Translations under genes and position numbers: made by a program
Shown: positions 43,601 through 52,468 of the stretch, in pieces
How positions within the stretch are numbered: position 1 is the first letter of the stretch
Layout of the letters: every line of letters starts with the position of its first letter
The notes under the pieces: model-generated
Database searches by the model: none
Told to the model about the DNA's origin: nothing
The model's input: the letters and a program-made list of their open reading frames with translations, nothing else
Assembly (NCBI RefSeq): GCF_000948975.2
Contig: NZ_CP059736.1
Location: 806,001-870,000, forward strand
Length of the DNA stretch: 64,000 nt
Direction: 5' to 3'
Origin: Thalassomonas actiniarum
Lineage (GTDB): Bacteria; Pseudomonadota; Gammaproteobacteria; Enterobacterales; Alteromonadaceae

Positions 43601-44326
43601 ACGCTGGCGGTTTATACCCAGGCAAGATTGCTGGAGCAAAAATACGGCAAGCAGTATTTACATACCTTGCAGCAATATGCCCATGACAGGTATTTATTCG
43701 GCCGCGGGCAAAGCCAGTTTGAAGAAAAGCCCCTGTACCGGGCAGAGGAAAACCATTTAATCTATTCCAAGGGCACAATGGCAATGAACGCTTTGCAGGC
43801 AAGGCTGGGCGCCGATACCGTCAACCGGGCGCTGCAACAGCTGATAAGCCAACATAGTTATCCGGATAATCCGGCCACCTCACTGGATTTTATTGATGCC
43901 CTGAGCAAGTTTGCCGGCAAAAAGCATACAGGTTTTATCAATAAATGGCTCAAGCAGGTGGTTATTGACGACTGGGTCATTGAAAGCACCCGGCTGAGGC
44001 AAACGCTGGATAAACGCTTTGAACTTGAGCTGTGCTTATCAAACCAGGGATATATAGAAGAGAGCGGGGCAGGGCAATCAGCCATCACCGAACCTGGGCC
44101 TGTCGATATCGGCATCTTCACGGAAGCGCCCGTAAGCTTTTACCATCAAGCGCCGGATCACCGTACCTTGTTAAAAAGCTCGGTAACAGCCAACCTGCAA
44201 GTAAGATGTAGCCGTTATCTGCTAAACGAAAAGCCTGCATATGTAGTACTGGATCCCTATTACCAGAGCATAGATCACCGGCGGGAGAATAATATTGCCG
44301 AGCTTGAGCTTAACGAAATACACTAG
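40628..44326 (+). CDS. ABC-2 permease fused to M1-family aminopeptidase
   Basis: 1232 residues. Two sets of membrane helices (about 30-290 and 345-600, each like an ABC-2 permease) are followed by a last helix near 605 and a large periplasmic M1 peptidase-like domain (about 650-1190). The zinc motif is HETAHQWWGHG with H967, E968 and H971, and a further ligand E991 in MLVETLA, one residue further away than in classical M1 enzymes but typical, as I recall, for this fused subfamily. The usual exopeptidase GAMEN is not evident; GYAMPQMML sits at the equivalent place. The fusion suggests that transport is linked to peptide cleavage. Likely target of the adjacent two-component system. Confidence 0.9.
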   Translation: MSGYSTKSLPTGMLPLLILNECRYQLHHWFFPLVCVLAALFGCFIIQNLSAEKGVLLSGPYYLTKTLLTVAFVIPFLQAFFITRASTRDAQYRTQELVFTSGVGKADLLLSRYLAVVIASILIYCSFLAGIIGELYVNQEPEISLIQLVANLAFSSLVFMLPAMLLSSLVLFAAGLFSGSSLLVYLVAAMMFFIYALLKSVTGSPVMANPFILNETLKWLFDLLDPVAGANFFEQVKFWSAAERNHQKISFTQALTLNRVLVTCGVVTLMLIIFYRYQLRLSPGGKARLWRSFFTGKKEQAAVGDKTPLSYTRIPPSDTRQAWAATCWALCRREYMTTLASKPFLLITLMWSVLLAGEVLSGFSYLESLHVTPLPTTSVAINRFISDILPNFTALFLVLFSAEMAWRDNRLNISALLQVMPISNGQRFLAKWLALTFIPLTFISLAILISMLVEISYGSTPDIPLYLSLFYYLGLPFLCLATLCLFVHSLCANKLTAMLITLAIVVLSQSSLGYYIGIEHGLFKFANTVKLQHSELIGFSAIADAFNGYIRVWLSLSLVMAILSFALTTRISGQGLRQQAGVGGISRQISALKQTLGKPGLALLLLASLSTVINAGYVYYQSNIVGHYVSSEARSKWRAGYEKAYARYQGLPVPKVIATSTELALYPEQRRFTLSAHYQLQNQTREVISHLLISTHKDVSYRNLVLANATLTNHDPQYGQYLYTLETPLQPGDKLSFSFDAERSHNGYNGVLIDSFFTPDFIYFRDLRYMPFFGFTEHYTLKGDDERAEYGLTPLPREPQLEEAITANQGDFSDDYFWARVETKISTSAQHIAVAPGELLSQSSKNNRNYFHYQTQAPIRKVSVIISAKLDKSSRQVEGTSLEVYHSPAHQEIAQEHLDAMAATLSYGNRHFTRYRAKQLRLFEVPNSLGYSGYAMPQMMLLDENLGFSVNRNNADAFDHLYRRTAHETAHQWWGHGLDSALEEGNLMLVETLAVYTQARLLEQKYGKQYLHTLQQYAHDRYLFGRGQSQFEEKPLYRAEENHLIYSKGTMAMNALQARLGADTVNRALQQLISQHSYPDNPATSLDFIDALSKFAGKKHTGFINKWLKQVVIDDWVIESTRLRQTLDKRFELELCLSNQGYIEESGAGQSAITEPGPVDIGIFTEAPVSFYHQAPDHRTLLKSSVTANLQVRCSRYLLNEKPAYVVLDPYYQSIDHRRENNIAELELNEIH

Positions 44327-44400
44327 AGCCAACGGCAGACATAGTATTAGCGGCTAAGGGCTGATATTTGAGCGGTCAAATTAAAAACCTCCGCTCACTG

Positions 44401-45120
44401 CTACCTTGGGATCAAGTTAAAATCATCATTACTGAGGATATATTGCACATTGGCGTCTATGGCCATTTGTGCCTGCTCCGGGGTATTTGGCAGATAGGCT
44501 AATACCCCGGCGCCGTATCGATGGTAACGGTTAACAATTTTTTCCCTGAACAGGGAGCGTCCGGCAATCGAAGGAATGATAGAGTAAATTTTGCCGGCCT
44601 TGAGCCCGCCGAGAAACGGCATGGCAAACAAAATCGAAAAACCCGCCCTGCGGCATTCATTTTCCCTGGCAAAACAATTGGCGCCGGGAAAAACTTCAAG
44701 CAGCGCCTTTTGATGGGCATCGGACCAGAGTAAAAAAATGGTTTTGTCCAGGTTGATTTTATAGCGGGGTAATAAGGCGATAACTTGCATCGCCGTTTCC
44801 GGCTTTATATCTAAAACATGCCCTTGTTGATGAAATTGTGCAAAGAATTCATCAAAAAACAGCAGCGGGCTGCCTTTGTTCAGTTTAACCTGGCTAAGGG
44901 CTTCACGGCTGCTGTTGGAGACATTGATCTGTGCTGTGGTGTCCGGGTGCAAAACTTCATCATGGCTCAGTACTATATGCCCGTCCCGGCTGGCCCGCAG
45001 ATCTGTCTCTAAATAATGAAAACCGGCCTGCACCGCCGCCTCAAAAGATGCCCGGGTATTTTCATCGGCATGCTGACAAAGACCCCGGTGGCTGATCCAT
45101 GTTACTGCTTCTGTTCTCAT
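44401..45120 (-). CDS. Glycerophosphodiester phosphodiesterase family protein
   Basis: 239 residues from the ATG at 45120; a GTG 12 codons upstream also keeps frame. The GDPD site is complete: H11-R in SHRGLCQHADENT, E38 and D40 in YLETDLRAS, and H53-D in LSHDEVLHPDT. Later parts (LDIKPET, YLPNTPEQAQMAIDANVQYILSND) match the barrel end. No signal peptide, so it is probably cytoplasmic like UgpQ. It would split glycerophosphodiesters to glycerol 3-phosphate and an alcohol. Confidence 0.9.
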   Translation of the reverse strand: MRTEAVTWISHRGLCQHADENTRASFEAAVQAGFHYLETDLRASRDGHIVLSHDEVLHPDTTAQINVSNSSREALSQVKLNKGSPLLFFDEFFAQFHQQGHVLDIKPETAMQVIALLPRYKINLDKTIFLLWSDAHQKALLEVFPGANCFARENECRRAGFSILFAMPFLGGLKAGKIYSIIPSIAGRSLFREKIVNRYHRYGAGVLAYLPNTPEQAQMAIDANVQYILSNDDFNLIPR

Positions 45121-45256
45121 CTCTGCTCTCGCCTTGGCTATTGAGGGGGAAAACACTATTTGACGCTATTTAATCGTTTAGGTAAATATAAACAAGCCTT
45201 TTCGGACACCTTGCACGACTCTTTATAAGACTCTGTCTAAGACAGCTGGCTAAAAA

Positions 45257-46009
45257 TTATCCCAGCGCCAGCTCAACGGCCTGTACCACCGAATCTACAC
45301 AGGAAAACTGGCCGTTCACTAAGGTTTCATCGCCGCTTTGATACTTACCGGTTTTTACCAGGCAGGCGAACATACCCGACTTTATCGCCCCTTCGATATC
45401 ACCAAAGACATCATCGCCGACCATTAAGATCTCACTGTTTTGTGCTCCGGTAGAGGCGGCGACCTGATTGAAGAAGTCTGCCGACGGTTTGCCCATAATA
45501 ATAGCCTTAACCGAAGCGGCATATTCTATGGCGGTAATAAAGGGACCGGCATCAAGGTGTAACTTGCCATCGAGTTTAAAATAACGGTTGCGTCCTATGC
45601 CGACTAAGGGCGCACCCGCCCGGCAAAGCTGAAAGGCATAATCTAATTTTTGGTAGCAAAAGTCCTGTTCGGCATCGCCGATAATCACGGCATCGGGATC
45701 TTCCTGATTGATATCGGCAAATTCCTCCTTAAGATTGCGGTGCACCAGGCAGTAGGGGCGCCAGTTCCTGGTAAGCGCCAGGGTTTTGGCGGCAATGGGA
45801 GCGGAAAACAGTTGCCCGGCATCCAGTGCAAAGCCCATTTTTTTCAGTCCGAGTAACACTTTTTGGCCGGTCATTCTCGAGGTATTGGTAACAAACCTGA
45901 CCTGCAAATGGCTTTGTTGTGCCCTGTTAATTGCCGCTACTGCGCCGGGTATCACCCGGGTGCCCTCATAAAGCACGCCGCTTAAATCAAAGAAGATCGC
46001 CTTGAACAT
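45257..46009 (-). CDS. HAD-superfamily (IIA) phosphatase, LHPP/NagD-like
   Basis: 250 residues with motif I FFDLSGVLY (nucleophile D8), motif II FVTNTSR, a class IIA cap and motif III/IV GKPSADFFNQVA and MVGDDVFGDIEGA. The DLSGVLY form of motif I matches the LHPP group (phospholysine/phosphohistidine phosphatase) more than NagD. It acts on a small phosphorylated substrate or on phospho-amino acids; which one cannot be told. Stands alone after the GDPD gene with a 136-base gap. Confidence 0.87.
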   Translation of the reverse strand: MFKAIFFDLSGVLYEGTRVIPGAVAAINRAQQSHLQVRFVTNTSRMTGQKVLLGLKKMGFALDAGQLFSAPIAAKTLALTRNWRPYCLVHRNLKEEFADINQEDPDAVIIGDAEQDFCYQKLDYAFQLCRAGAPLVGIGRNRYFKLDGKLHLDAGPFITAIEYAASVKAIIMGKPSADFFNQVAASTGAQNSEILMVGDDVFGDIEGAIKSGMFACLVKTGKYQSGDETLVNGQFSCVDSVVQAVELALG

Positions 46010-46073
46010 GATATTGCTCCTACCAAGCCGTTGCCGATAAGTATAGGAAGAATACCAAGCTGGCAGCCTGGAA

Positions 46074-48167
46074 TTAATCCAGTTGGTAGCGGAGCGTTAC
46101 ATAAAGCGAGCGGGGATGACCGACAAAATAGCGGTATGAACCAAAGGCAAAATCCGCCCTTTCGGCGTAATCCTTGTCTAGCAGGTTGAGTAAGCGTACT
46201 GAGAATTGGAATTTTTCACTCAGGTACATTTGTCCGCGCAAATGGAATAAATCATGGCCGGGGTAGCTGGCGGTATTTTCCGGGTTAAGGTAATACTCCC
46301 CCAAATGCAGCCATTCCAGCTGCCAGTTTATAACACCGGATGGGGTCCAGTTCAGCTTAACATTGGTCATGCGTTTGGGCGCGGTATCTATCTCGTTATC
46401 CTTAATGCTGCTATTGCTCAGCGTGAGATCATTGGCATATTTGTGCCTGGCAATTGTGCCGGTCGCCGATAAACGCCATTGCTTATTGAAAGGGTAAATC
46501 AGTGAAAGCTCAACGCCCCGGTGCCGGGTTTTACCGCTGCCGACATACTGACGGTTGGTATCGAGGAAGATAAACCGGTTTTTGTCCATCTGGTACAGGC
46601 TAAGATCATAACTGAGTTTTTTAGCCTCTCCACGGATGCCAAACTGGGCACTGTTTAATTTTTCCGTATCCAGATCGGCACTTTGCTGCCCCGCCTGTAA
46701 ACGAAACAGTTCGCTGGTGTGCGGGGCCCGAAAGCCCTGGGTCAGTTCACTGTATAAGGTCAGCTGTTTATTTGCCCGATAAACCAGGCCCAGGCGCGGT
46801 GACCAGTGGCCGAAACTGCGTATTTGATCTGCCGGGCGCATAAAGCGGCAATTGGCCACAGATGCAGCACAGGCAGAGCCGTCGCTTAGCAAGTTATCAT
46901 AGTCATAGCGGATATGATCATAACGCACACCGGCATTGACCGTCAGCTCCGGTAACGCCAGCCAGTTAACATCCATAAAGGGGGAAACACTGGTGCTTTT
47001 GACTTGATAGTCATAGTGGCTGCCACGAGAAATCGCTGCCGAAAAGTCATCGGCCTGGGTTTCGGTTAAATCGCCGCGGGAAATTTCCGTGTCCAGGCCG
47101 CCATGCCAGCTGATATTTTCGCCATTAAAGGAGTAAAGACTTTTCACCCCCAGGCTTTGATGGCTGTTTTTCTCCAGCGGCTGCCACGGCAGGTAATGCT
47201 GCAAAAATTTCATCCGGGTATGTCTCAGATACGGCGTAATTTTTACTTGAGAGCCGCTGTCTAAGGTCCAGTGCAACCGGCTGTACAGACGTAAGGACTG
47301 GCTGTCGCGAAAGGCTTCCGGGTTGGGGTTGCTGCGTCTTAGGCTTTCATCTTTATAGGCATCCTGTCCGCGAATAAAACCTGCTGTTTGCTGGTTGATA
47401 TGACTGGCGCTGAGCATGGTTTTGGTTGAAAAATTATCGACTTGATACTGGTGCAGCAGATTGGCTTTTTGCTGTTCAAAACCACTTTGCGCCTGGTATC
47501 CGCCGTCATGGCTGAGATTGCCATATATGCCAACGGCATGGTTTTGTCCGGCGCGGGAGGCCCTGAAACTGCTGCGATAATAGTCATCGGGGCCGACTTC
47601 CTGACTGATATAACCCATTGGCTCTGCAAACAAATCCGGGCTGATAATGTTGATCATACCGTGCACGGCATTGGCGCCATAAAGCACGCTGCCCGGCCCC
47701 CTGATCACTTCGATCTGTCCCGCCTGCTCGGTGTTGGCATCAAACAGTTGATTGACATTGCAAAACCCGGGGGCTCGTAAACTGATGCCGTCTTCTGCCA
47801 TAAAAAATGCGCCGCAGGCCCCGGCGCCGGTTAATACCGGGGAGCGCAGGGCAGTAAGATGCTCCTGACCATTACCCCGGCTGATCCAGGTGCCGGGAAT
47901 AGCAGCCAACGTCTGGTTGATATGCTGATGACCCGCCAACTGCAACTCATTTTCCCCGAGCACACTCAGGCTCATGCCGGTATCTTTAAGCGCCGTCGCC
48001 TGACGGCTGGCGCTGATAGTGATAACTTCAAGGGGCTCTGCCACAGCCCCAATATTTTCGGATGATCGGGCATCATTTTCCCCGGCCGATACCGGCAAAA
48101 CAGTCGCAGGCAAGAGTATGGAGAACAGCACATAACCACGGCGTAAAGGTGTCAGGTAAATACTCAA
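46074..48167 (-). CDS. TonB-dependent outer-membrane receptor
   Basis: 697 residues from a TTG start six bases after the dehydrogenase-like gene, with a signal peptide (LFSILLPATVLPVSA). A TonB-box-like LEVITISASR precedes the plug domain (IEVIRGPGSVLYGANAVHGMINIIS). The rest is a long barrel with the typical GFRAPHTSELF segment and a final aromatic strand SLYVTLRYQLD. It imports a ligand such as a siderophore, vitamin or carbohydrate using TonB energy. The start codon is uncertain, since no ATG precedes the signal peptide. Co-transcription with the sorbosone dehydrogenase-like gene hints at a sugar-derived or quinone-cofactor ligand. Confidence 0.9.
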   Translation of the reverse strand: MSIYLTPLRRGYVLFSILLPATVLPVSAGENDARSSENIGAVAEPLEVITISASRQATALKDTGMSLSVLGENELQLAGHQHINQTLAAIPGTWISRGNGQEHLTALRSPVLTGAGACGAFFMAEDGISLRAPGFCNVNQLFDANTEQAGQIEVIRGPGSVLYGANAVHGMINIISPDLFAEPMGYISQEVGPDDYYRSSFRASRAGQNHAVGIYGNLSHDGGYQAQSGFEQQKANLLHQYQVDNFSTKTMLSASHINQQTAGFIRGQDAYKDESLRRSNPNPEAFRDSQSLRLYSRLHWTLDSGSQVKITPYLRHTRMKFLQHYLPWQPLEKNSHQSLGVKSLYSFNGENISWHGGLDTEISRGDLTETQADDFSAAISRGSHYDYQVKSTSVSPFMDVNWLALPELTVNAGVRYDHIRYDYDNLLSDGSACAASVANCRFMRPADQIRSFGHWSPRLGLVYRANKQLTLYSELTQGFRAPHTSELFRLQAGQQSADLDTEKLNSAQFGIRGEAKKLSYDLSLYQMDKNRFIFLDTNRQYVGSGKTRHRGVELSLIYPFNKQWRLSATGTIARHKYANDLTLSNSSIKDNEIDTAPKRMTNVKLNWTPSGVINWQLEWLHLGEYYLNPENTASYPGHDLFHLRGQMYLSEKFQFSVRLLNLLDKDYAERADFAFGSYRYFVGHPRSLYVTLRYQLD

Positions 48168-48173
48168 AACAAC

Positions 48174-49259
48174 TTAATCGCCATAGGTTACCCGATAAAT
48201 GGCATCGGCATAATCATCGGAAATCAGCAGGCTGCCATCTTCGAGCTCAGTGATCGCCGCCGGGCGGCCAAAGGTTTGTTCATTTTTCATAAAACCGGTG
48301 ACAAAAGGTTCATATTTGATCACTTTTGACCCGGCTAAGGTCACCACACCGACCTTATAACCGGACTTTTTACTGCGGTTCCAGGAGCCGTGTTCCGCCA
48401 CAAACAGCTGATGTTTGTATGAGGCCGGATATTGTTTCCCCTGATAAAAATGGATCCCCAGCGGCGCCACATGGGCACCGAGTTTTAATACCGGGTGTAC
48501 ATAATCCTCAGGCTTTTTTCCTTTGCCAAACTTAGGATCGGCTATGGTGCCGGCATGGAAATAGGGGTAGCCAAAGTGCGAGCCGGTTTTCACCAGGCGG
48601 TTGATTTCATCCGGCGGAACATCATCCCCCATCATATCGCCGCCGTTTTCACTGAACCATAATTCGCCGCTGACCGGGTGAAAATCAAAACCAACCGAGT
48701 TGCGCACGCCGCTGGCGATTTCCGTCAGGGCTTTGGTTTTCATATTCAGGGAGAAAATACGGGAATGTTTATCTGTTGGCGCTTCACAGATATTACAAGG
48801 TGCGCCTACCGGAATAATCAGTTCGCCGTTGGGGGCAAAGCGCAAAAACTTCCAGCCGTGATGCCTGTCGTCGGGCAGATCGGAGAAAAACACTTCGGAT
48901 ATCGGCTTTTCCAGGTTGGCGTCGATATTTTTAAACCTCAGAATACGTTCAATATCCGCCACATATAAATCGCCGTCTTTAAAGGCGATGCCCGAGGGAC
49001 GTTTCAGTCCCTTGGCGATTAACCAGCGTTTATCGGCTTTACCGTCATTATCGGTATCTTTAAGGGCATACACCTTACCGGCATTCATAGACCCGGCATA
49101 AACCACTCCTGAGTCCGACAAAGCCATTTGCCTGGCACTGCCGACATCTTCGGCAAAGAAGCTGATCTTGAAACCGGAGGGAACGGATAATTGATCAAGA
49201 GTGATCGCTGCCGCTGTTTGGCAAGCGAGCAACATACTGGCAATAAGAAGTTTTTTCAT
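48174..49259 (-). CDS. Secreted sorbosone/glucose dehydrogenase-like beta-propeller protein
   Basis: 361 residues with a signal peptide (MKKLLIASMLLACQTAAA), so periplasmic. Repeated beta-propeller blades are visible: VPSGFKISFFAEDVGSARQMALSDSGVVYAGSMNAGKVYAL, SGIAFKDGDLYVADIERILRF, VRNSVGFDFHPVSGELWFSENGGDMMGDDVPPDEINRL, FVAEHGSWNRS. These are family marks of PQQ-type soluble sugar dehydrogenases. Two cysteines in PCNICEAP are typical of the sorbosone dehydrogenase branch. Followed immediately by the TonB receptor gene. Confidence 0.87.
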   Translation of the reverse strand: MKKLLIASMLLACQTAAAITLDQLSVPSGFKISFFAEDVGSARQMALSDSGVVYAGSMNAGKVYALKDTDNDGKADKRWLIAKGLKRPSGIAFKDGDLYVADIERILRFKNIDANLEKPISEVFFSDLPDDRHHGWKFLRFAPNGELIIPVGAPCNICEAPTDKHSRIFSLNMKTKALTEIASGVRNSVGFDFHPVSGELWFSENGGDMMGDDVPPDEINRLVKTGSHFGYPYFHAGTIADPKFGKGKKPEDYVHPVLKLGAHVAPLGIHFYQGKQYPASYKHQLFVAEHGSWNRSKKSGYKVGVVTLAGSKVIKYEPFVTGFMKNEQTFGRPAAITELEDGSLLISDDYADAIYRVTYGD

Positions 49260-49650
49260 TGTCCGGTTTCCGAATCATTAAATATGCTCTTAGTATGCCT
49301 TTGAAAAGTCAAAAGTTCCAGACTAGCGAACAACTGGCGGTGCTATATTTTAAGCTTTCATTTAAGCAAATTGGCCAACCTGTCGCGAGCGCTGCCCCCT
49401 CTCGGCTCATACAAAACTTAACATTAAAATCAATTACTTATTGAATGTCCTCGTTTTTTGGTGTGTGAGCTGAATTTTATCAAACATTTTTTCATCACGC
49501 AGGTGTGAGTTTTCCTCTCTAGCAGACACTATTAAATTCGGCGACAGCAGCTTTACTGCTTCCCCGCCAACAGTAACGTAACTGGTAAGCAGCAGTTCAT
49601 AAGTATGGCAGTTACTTCACGTTAATGAGTATTCTTACAGAGATGTGAAC
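49260..49650. other. Divergent intergenic region
   Basis: 390 bases between the minus-strand dehydrogenase gene and the plus-strand unknown gene. It is AT-rich and presumably holds both promoters. I see no clear operator, RNA fold or small gene. Confidence 0.4.
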
Positions 49651-51336
49651 ATGAATATACAAAACAGATTAAACGATTATCATCAAACCGATGAGGCCTA
49701 CCAGCCCGTTGGAGAAGATAATTCGCAGCAGGATACCAAACAGGAGGAATTGAGCTATTCCCCCGTAATAGACAAAATGACCAAAAGGATAACCTTTCTT
49801 TTTGCAGCAGAGTATATCGCCGACGCTGACTTTCCCAATAAAGACACCTTACCTACAACAAAACCTTGTCCCTTTACGAATTTTGGCCATCAACCGCTTT
49901 TTGATTTCGAACTCTTTTTGACCATCATCTGGACGACAATCAGTGAAATTAAAAATACAGTTAAAACATCGCATCAAAAAAGTATCAAAATCGACTTAGC
50001 CATCCTGGCTACTGCTGCAATCATTGCAATAGCAACAGCGCACCAATTTGATAATTATGCTGTCGGGATCCCGGCGTTGATCATTGCTGCTTTTATTGGT
50101 TTTATCATCAAGGCTTTTTGCTTTGAAGACTGTAATAAAGCCGTTGCAGCTATCAGAGCTGATGCTATCGATGGACTTTTGTATGGCTCCTGGCACAAAG
50201 AGCCGAATATGGAAGTTAAAAAGAAGGTCCTTGAAAAATCAAAATACCAGGGGGATGGCAAACTGTCTGCTCATGAACTCCCCGTGTTGATTATCGAAGA
50301 AGATAACCATCCGTTTCCCGGGTATGGACGCTTACAGGCTGAAGTATCTTATGCTTGCCCGCCCAAAGAAAAGGCCACATCCCAATTATCAGAACTTGAT
50401 GAAATAACTGAAAAAATCTTCAATACCATCCGACAAAGCGTAAGCAATATGGGGATCAGCAATATCAGTTTTGGTGAGATACTGGCGGTACACGGCAATT
50501 CACTGTCAATAGATAGTCCTTTACTGGATAAAAATAAAACCCCTCATTTGCGGCTCGGCAAAAACGATATTCAGGCTATTTTAAAAGATACAGATAATTG
50601 CGGATCCGCAAGAGTCTATAAGGCGGTACAAGTCTTTTTTCCTGACTGTATGACTTTGGCTACTTTTTTTGTTCGAACATTTATGGCAGGTAATGTTGCA
50701 TCATCAAGTGTAACCGTGACCACTTTGGGGCCTCCTATTGTAGGTACCGATTATTTCAAGAAACGCTTGCTCAGGTACCAGTACGAAAAAAATGAAAAGT
50801 GGGGAAATGCCGAGCAAGAGCAAAGCTATGATAAAAATGAAGATGCTGATATTGAAGGTTTTTTCTCTTTATTGAGGTGGGTGAGACTGTTCAGCAAGGA
50901 TTATGATTTATTTCAAAAAAATATCGACGCCAAAAAAATCAGGGATCTGGCATTAAAAGATCTCAGCGATATGACGGATACCGAAAGAGAAGCCTACGAA
51001 GATGAATTGAATAAGATCATCAAAGAGAATGTTAACTGGCCGGGTGCCTACATACATTCCCAAAACTTAAGGGAAGATAGTTCATTTACTTTTACAACCG
51101 ACTTTTTCGGGCGGGGGGAGTCAATAGCGACGATAAAAGCCATTTACAATCAGATATCCAAGGCCATTATTGACGGCATGGACGACATTGGTTTTGACAT
51201 TTCCGATTATCAGGACAGCGAGGGACATTACACCATAAATGCTGAAAAAATCGATCAATTAATTGTCGGAGAGAAAATAGCGGTTACCGGTGAAAAACAA
51301 AAGAGTAGTACAGATCCCGACAAGGCAGGCGAGTAA
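49651..51336 (+). CDS. Membrane protein of unknown function
   Basis: 561 residues from ATG 49651 (a GTG two codons upstream is also open). A polar N-terminus (about 1-110) is followed by two close membrane helices (about 112-155, ILATAAIIAIATAHQF and VGIPALIIAAFIGFIIKAF), then a large soluble part with no recognised motif: EEDNHPFPGYGRLQAEVSY, GNVASSSVTVTTLGPP, a charged helical segment and an acidic end. The layout suggests a two-helix anchor with the bulk in the cytoplasm. It is 36 bases from the small gene that follows and probably co-transcribed. I do not know a homologue. Lower GC than its neighbours suggests transfer. Confidence 0.8.
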   Translation: MNIQNRLNDYHQTDEAYQPVGEDNSQQDTKQEELSYSPVIDKMTKRITFLFAAEYIADADFPNKDTLPTTKPCPFTNFGHQPLFDFELFLTIIWTTISEIKNTVKTSHQKSIKIDLAILATAAIIAIATAHQFDNYAVGIPALIIAAFIGFIIKAFCFEDCNKAVAAIRADAIDGLLYGSWHKEPNMEVKKKVLEKSKYQGDGKLSAHELPVLIIEEDNHPFPGYGRLQAEVSYACPPKEKATSQLSELDEITEKIFNTIRQSVSNMGISNISFGEILAVHGNSLSIDSPLLDKNKTPHLRLGKNDIQAILKDTDNCGSARVYKAVQVFFPDCMTLATFFVRTFMAGNVASSSVTVTTLGPPIVGTDYFKKRLLRYQYEKNEKWGNAEQEQSYDKNEDADIEGFFSLLRWVRLFSKDYDLFQKNIDAKKIRDLALKDLSDMTDTEREAYEDELNKIIKENVNWPGAYIHSQNLREDSSFTFTTDFFGRGESIATIKAIYNQISKAIIDGMDDIGFDISDYQDSEGHYTINAEKIDQLIVGEKIAVTGEKQKSSTDPDKAGE

Positions 51337-51372
51337 TAATCAGTGAGTCTTCTCAAATCAGGAGCATAAATC

Positions 51373-51744
51373 ATGAGAGATCTAAATATGAACACGGCAA
51401 GTGTCGGTTCAAGCGTAATCGGAGAAAATGTCACCGTAAATGACGGCATCAGCAGCGAGTTTCATCAGCATGATAAAGCTGCTGTAGCAGAACTTACAGC
51501 TCAAATTGAACAGTTAAGCAGAGAATTCATCGCCAGCGGAGGAGTACAAGAGGAAAAACTACAACTGGCCATCAAAACAATCCAGCATGCAATGCAGCAG
51601 GTCGCCGAGAGTCAGGATTTTGCAAGCCAAAAGAGGCAAATTTCTGGTACGTTAAATGATGTCAATAACTTAACGGGCGGAGCTTGTGAAATATTCAAAA
51701 AACTCATGAAATTAGCTGTAGTACTCGGCATCAGTAATGTTTAA
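51373..51744 (+). CDS. Small protein of unknown function, partner of the preceding gene
   Basis: 123 residues. AGGAGC precedes the ATG at 51373. The start has SVIGENVTVNDGIS, a Gly/Asn/Val pattern like short beta-repeats used as tags in some conflict proteins. A helix-rich middle (AVAELTAQIEQLSREFIAS, KLQLAIKTIQHAMQQVAES) and a C-terminal hydrophobic helix (IFKKLMKLAVVLGISNV) follow. No family recognised. A strong terminator follows, so it closes a two-gene operon. Confidence 0.75.
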   Translation: MRDLNMNTASVGSSVIGENVTVNDGISSEFHQHDKAAVAELTAQIEQLSREFIASGGVQEEKLQLAIKTIQHAMQQVAESQDFASQKRQISGTLNDVNNLTGGACEIFKKLMKLAVVLGISNV

Positions 51745-51841
51745 CCTATGATATTTCACCCCTCAATACTCCTTTGGAATCTCTGGCACAGGTATTTATT
51801 GTCGGCCATTTTTTCAGGACAATAAAACCGCTGTCTTAATT

Positions 51842-51882
51842 AGGATAAGGACCCCCGAATTAACCGGGGTTTTCCTTATCCT
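51842..51882. terminator. Bidirectional terminator between convergent genes
   Basis: aggataagga (51842-51851) and tccttatcct (51873-51882) pair perfectly over 10 bp around an inner stem-loop containing cccc and gggg. It lies between the plus-strand unknown gene and the minus-strand gene at 51955, so it can end both transcripts. Confidence 0.8.
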
Positions 51883-51954
51883 TAAGGCATCAGGCAAGTT
51901 TTATATTGTTACCGTCAAGAGAATACAAGCCCTCAACCTTACCGGCAATCGTCC

Positions 51955-52263
51955 CTAAACCGTGACAATCGACAGACTTAAGTACAAAGGTAAGCCATAC
52001 ACAATTTGTTGCTGTTCTGCCGTGTAATCATCCCGGGAAATTTGGGTAATACCGTTCCAAAAGCTAATAGTCTCTTCTTCATCAAAAAAGACTACTGGCT
52101 GCAGGCTTTCGATATCCGCAGGTTGATTCCAGTGTAGATAACCAAGATATTTCTTACCGCCACCGCCGGTAAACTCGGCCCTGACAAGCACTTGGGAATC
52201 ATGATATTGGCTGTCGAAGGTGACAGGCCTAACCGTTAATTCATCTTCAGCAGAATCGTCCAT
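51955..52263 (-). CDS. Small acidic protein, possible second immunity protein
   Basis: 102 residues, acidic and beta-rich (QVLVRAEFTGGGGKKYLGYLHW, QPVVFFDEEETISFWNGITQI, VYGLPLYLSLSIVTV). No signal peptide and no family recognised. It follows the putative immunity gene of the RHS toxin by about 200 bases on the same strand, which is where extra immunity genes often sit. Function is inferred only from position. Confidence 0.6.
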   Translation of the reverse strand: MDDSAEDELTVRPVTFDSQYHDSQVLVRAEFTGGGGKKYLGYLHWNQPADIESLQPVVFFDEEETISFWNGITQISRDDYTAEQQQIVYGLPLYLSLSIVTV

Positions 52264-52468
52264 TGGAAAATATCACGCAGGATACTTTTCAAGGTCGCTT
52301 TTTGTTAAATCATATATTTGCTTATCATTCATTTGCCATCACCCTTGGGCACTTTATCAAATGACTTAACGAGTTAAATAGTTCACGCCGGGCAATATCG
52401 TTATAACCATTAAAAAGGGAGCAATAAAATTGCCCCCCTTAAGTTATTTTATAAATATTGTCGAATCA

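Noticed and set aside
44365-44400. Hairpin tgagcgg...ccgctca between convergent genes as terminator
   Set aside because: Stem of only 7 bp with a long loop and no T-run; possible but too weak to list.
47339-47780. Open frames on either strand inside the TonB receptor gene
   Set aside because: Shadows of a well-supported gene; no family signal.
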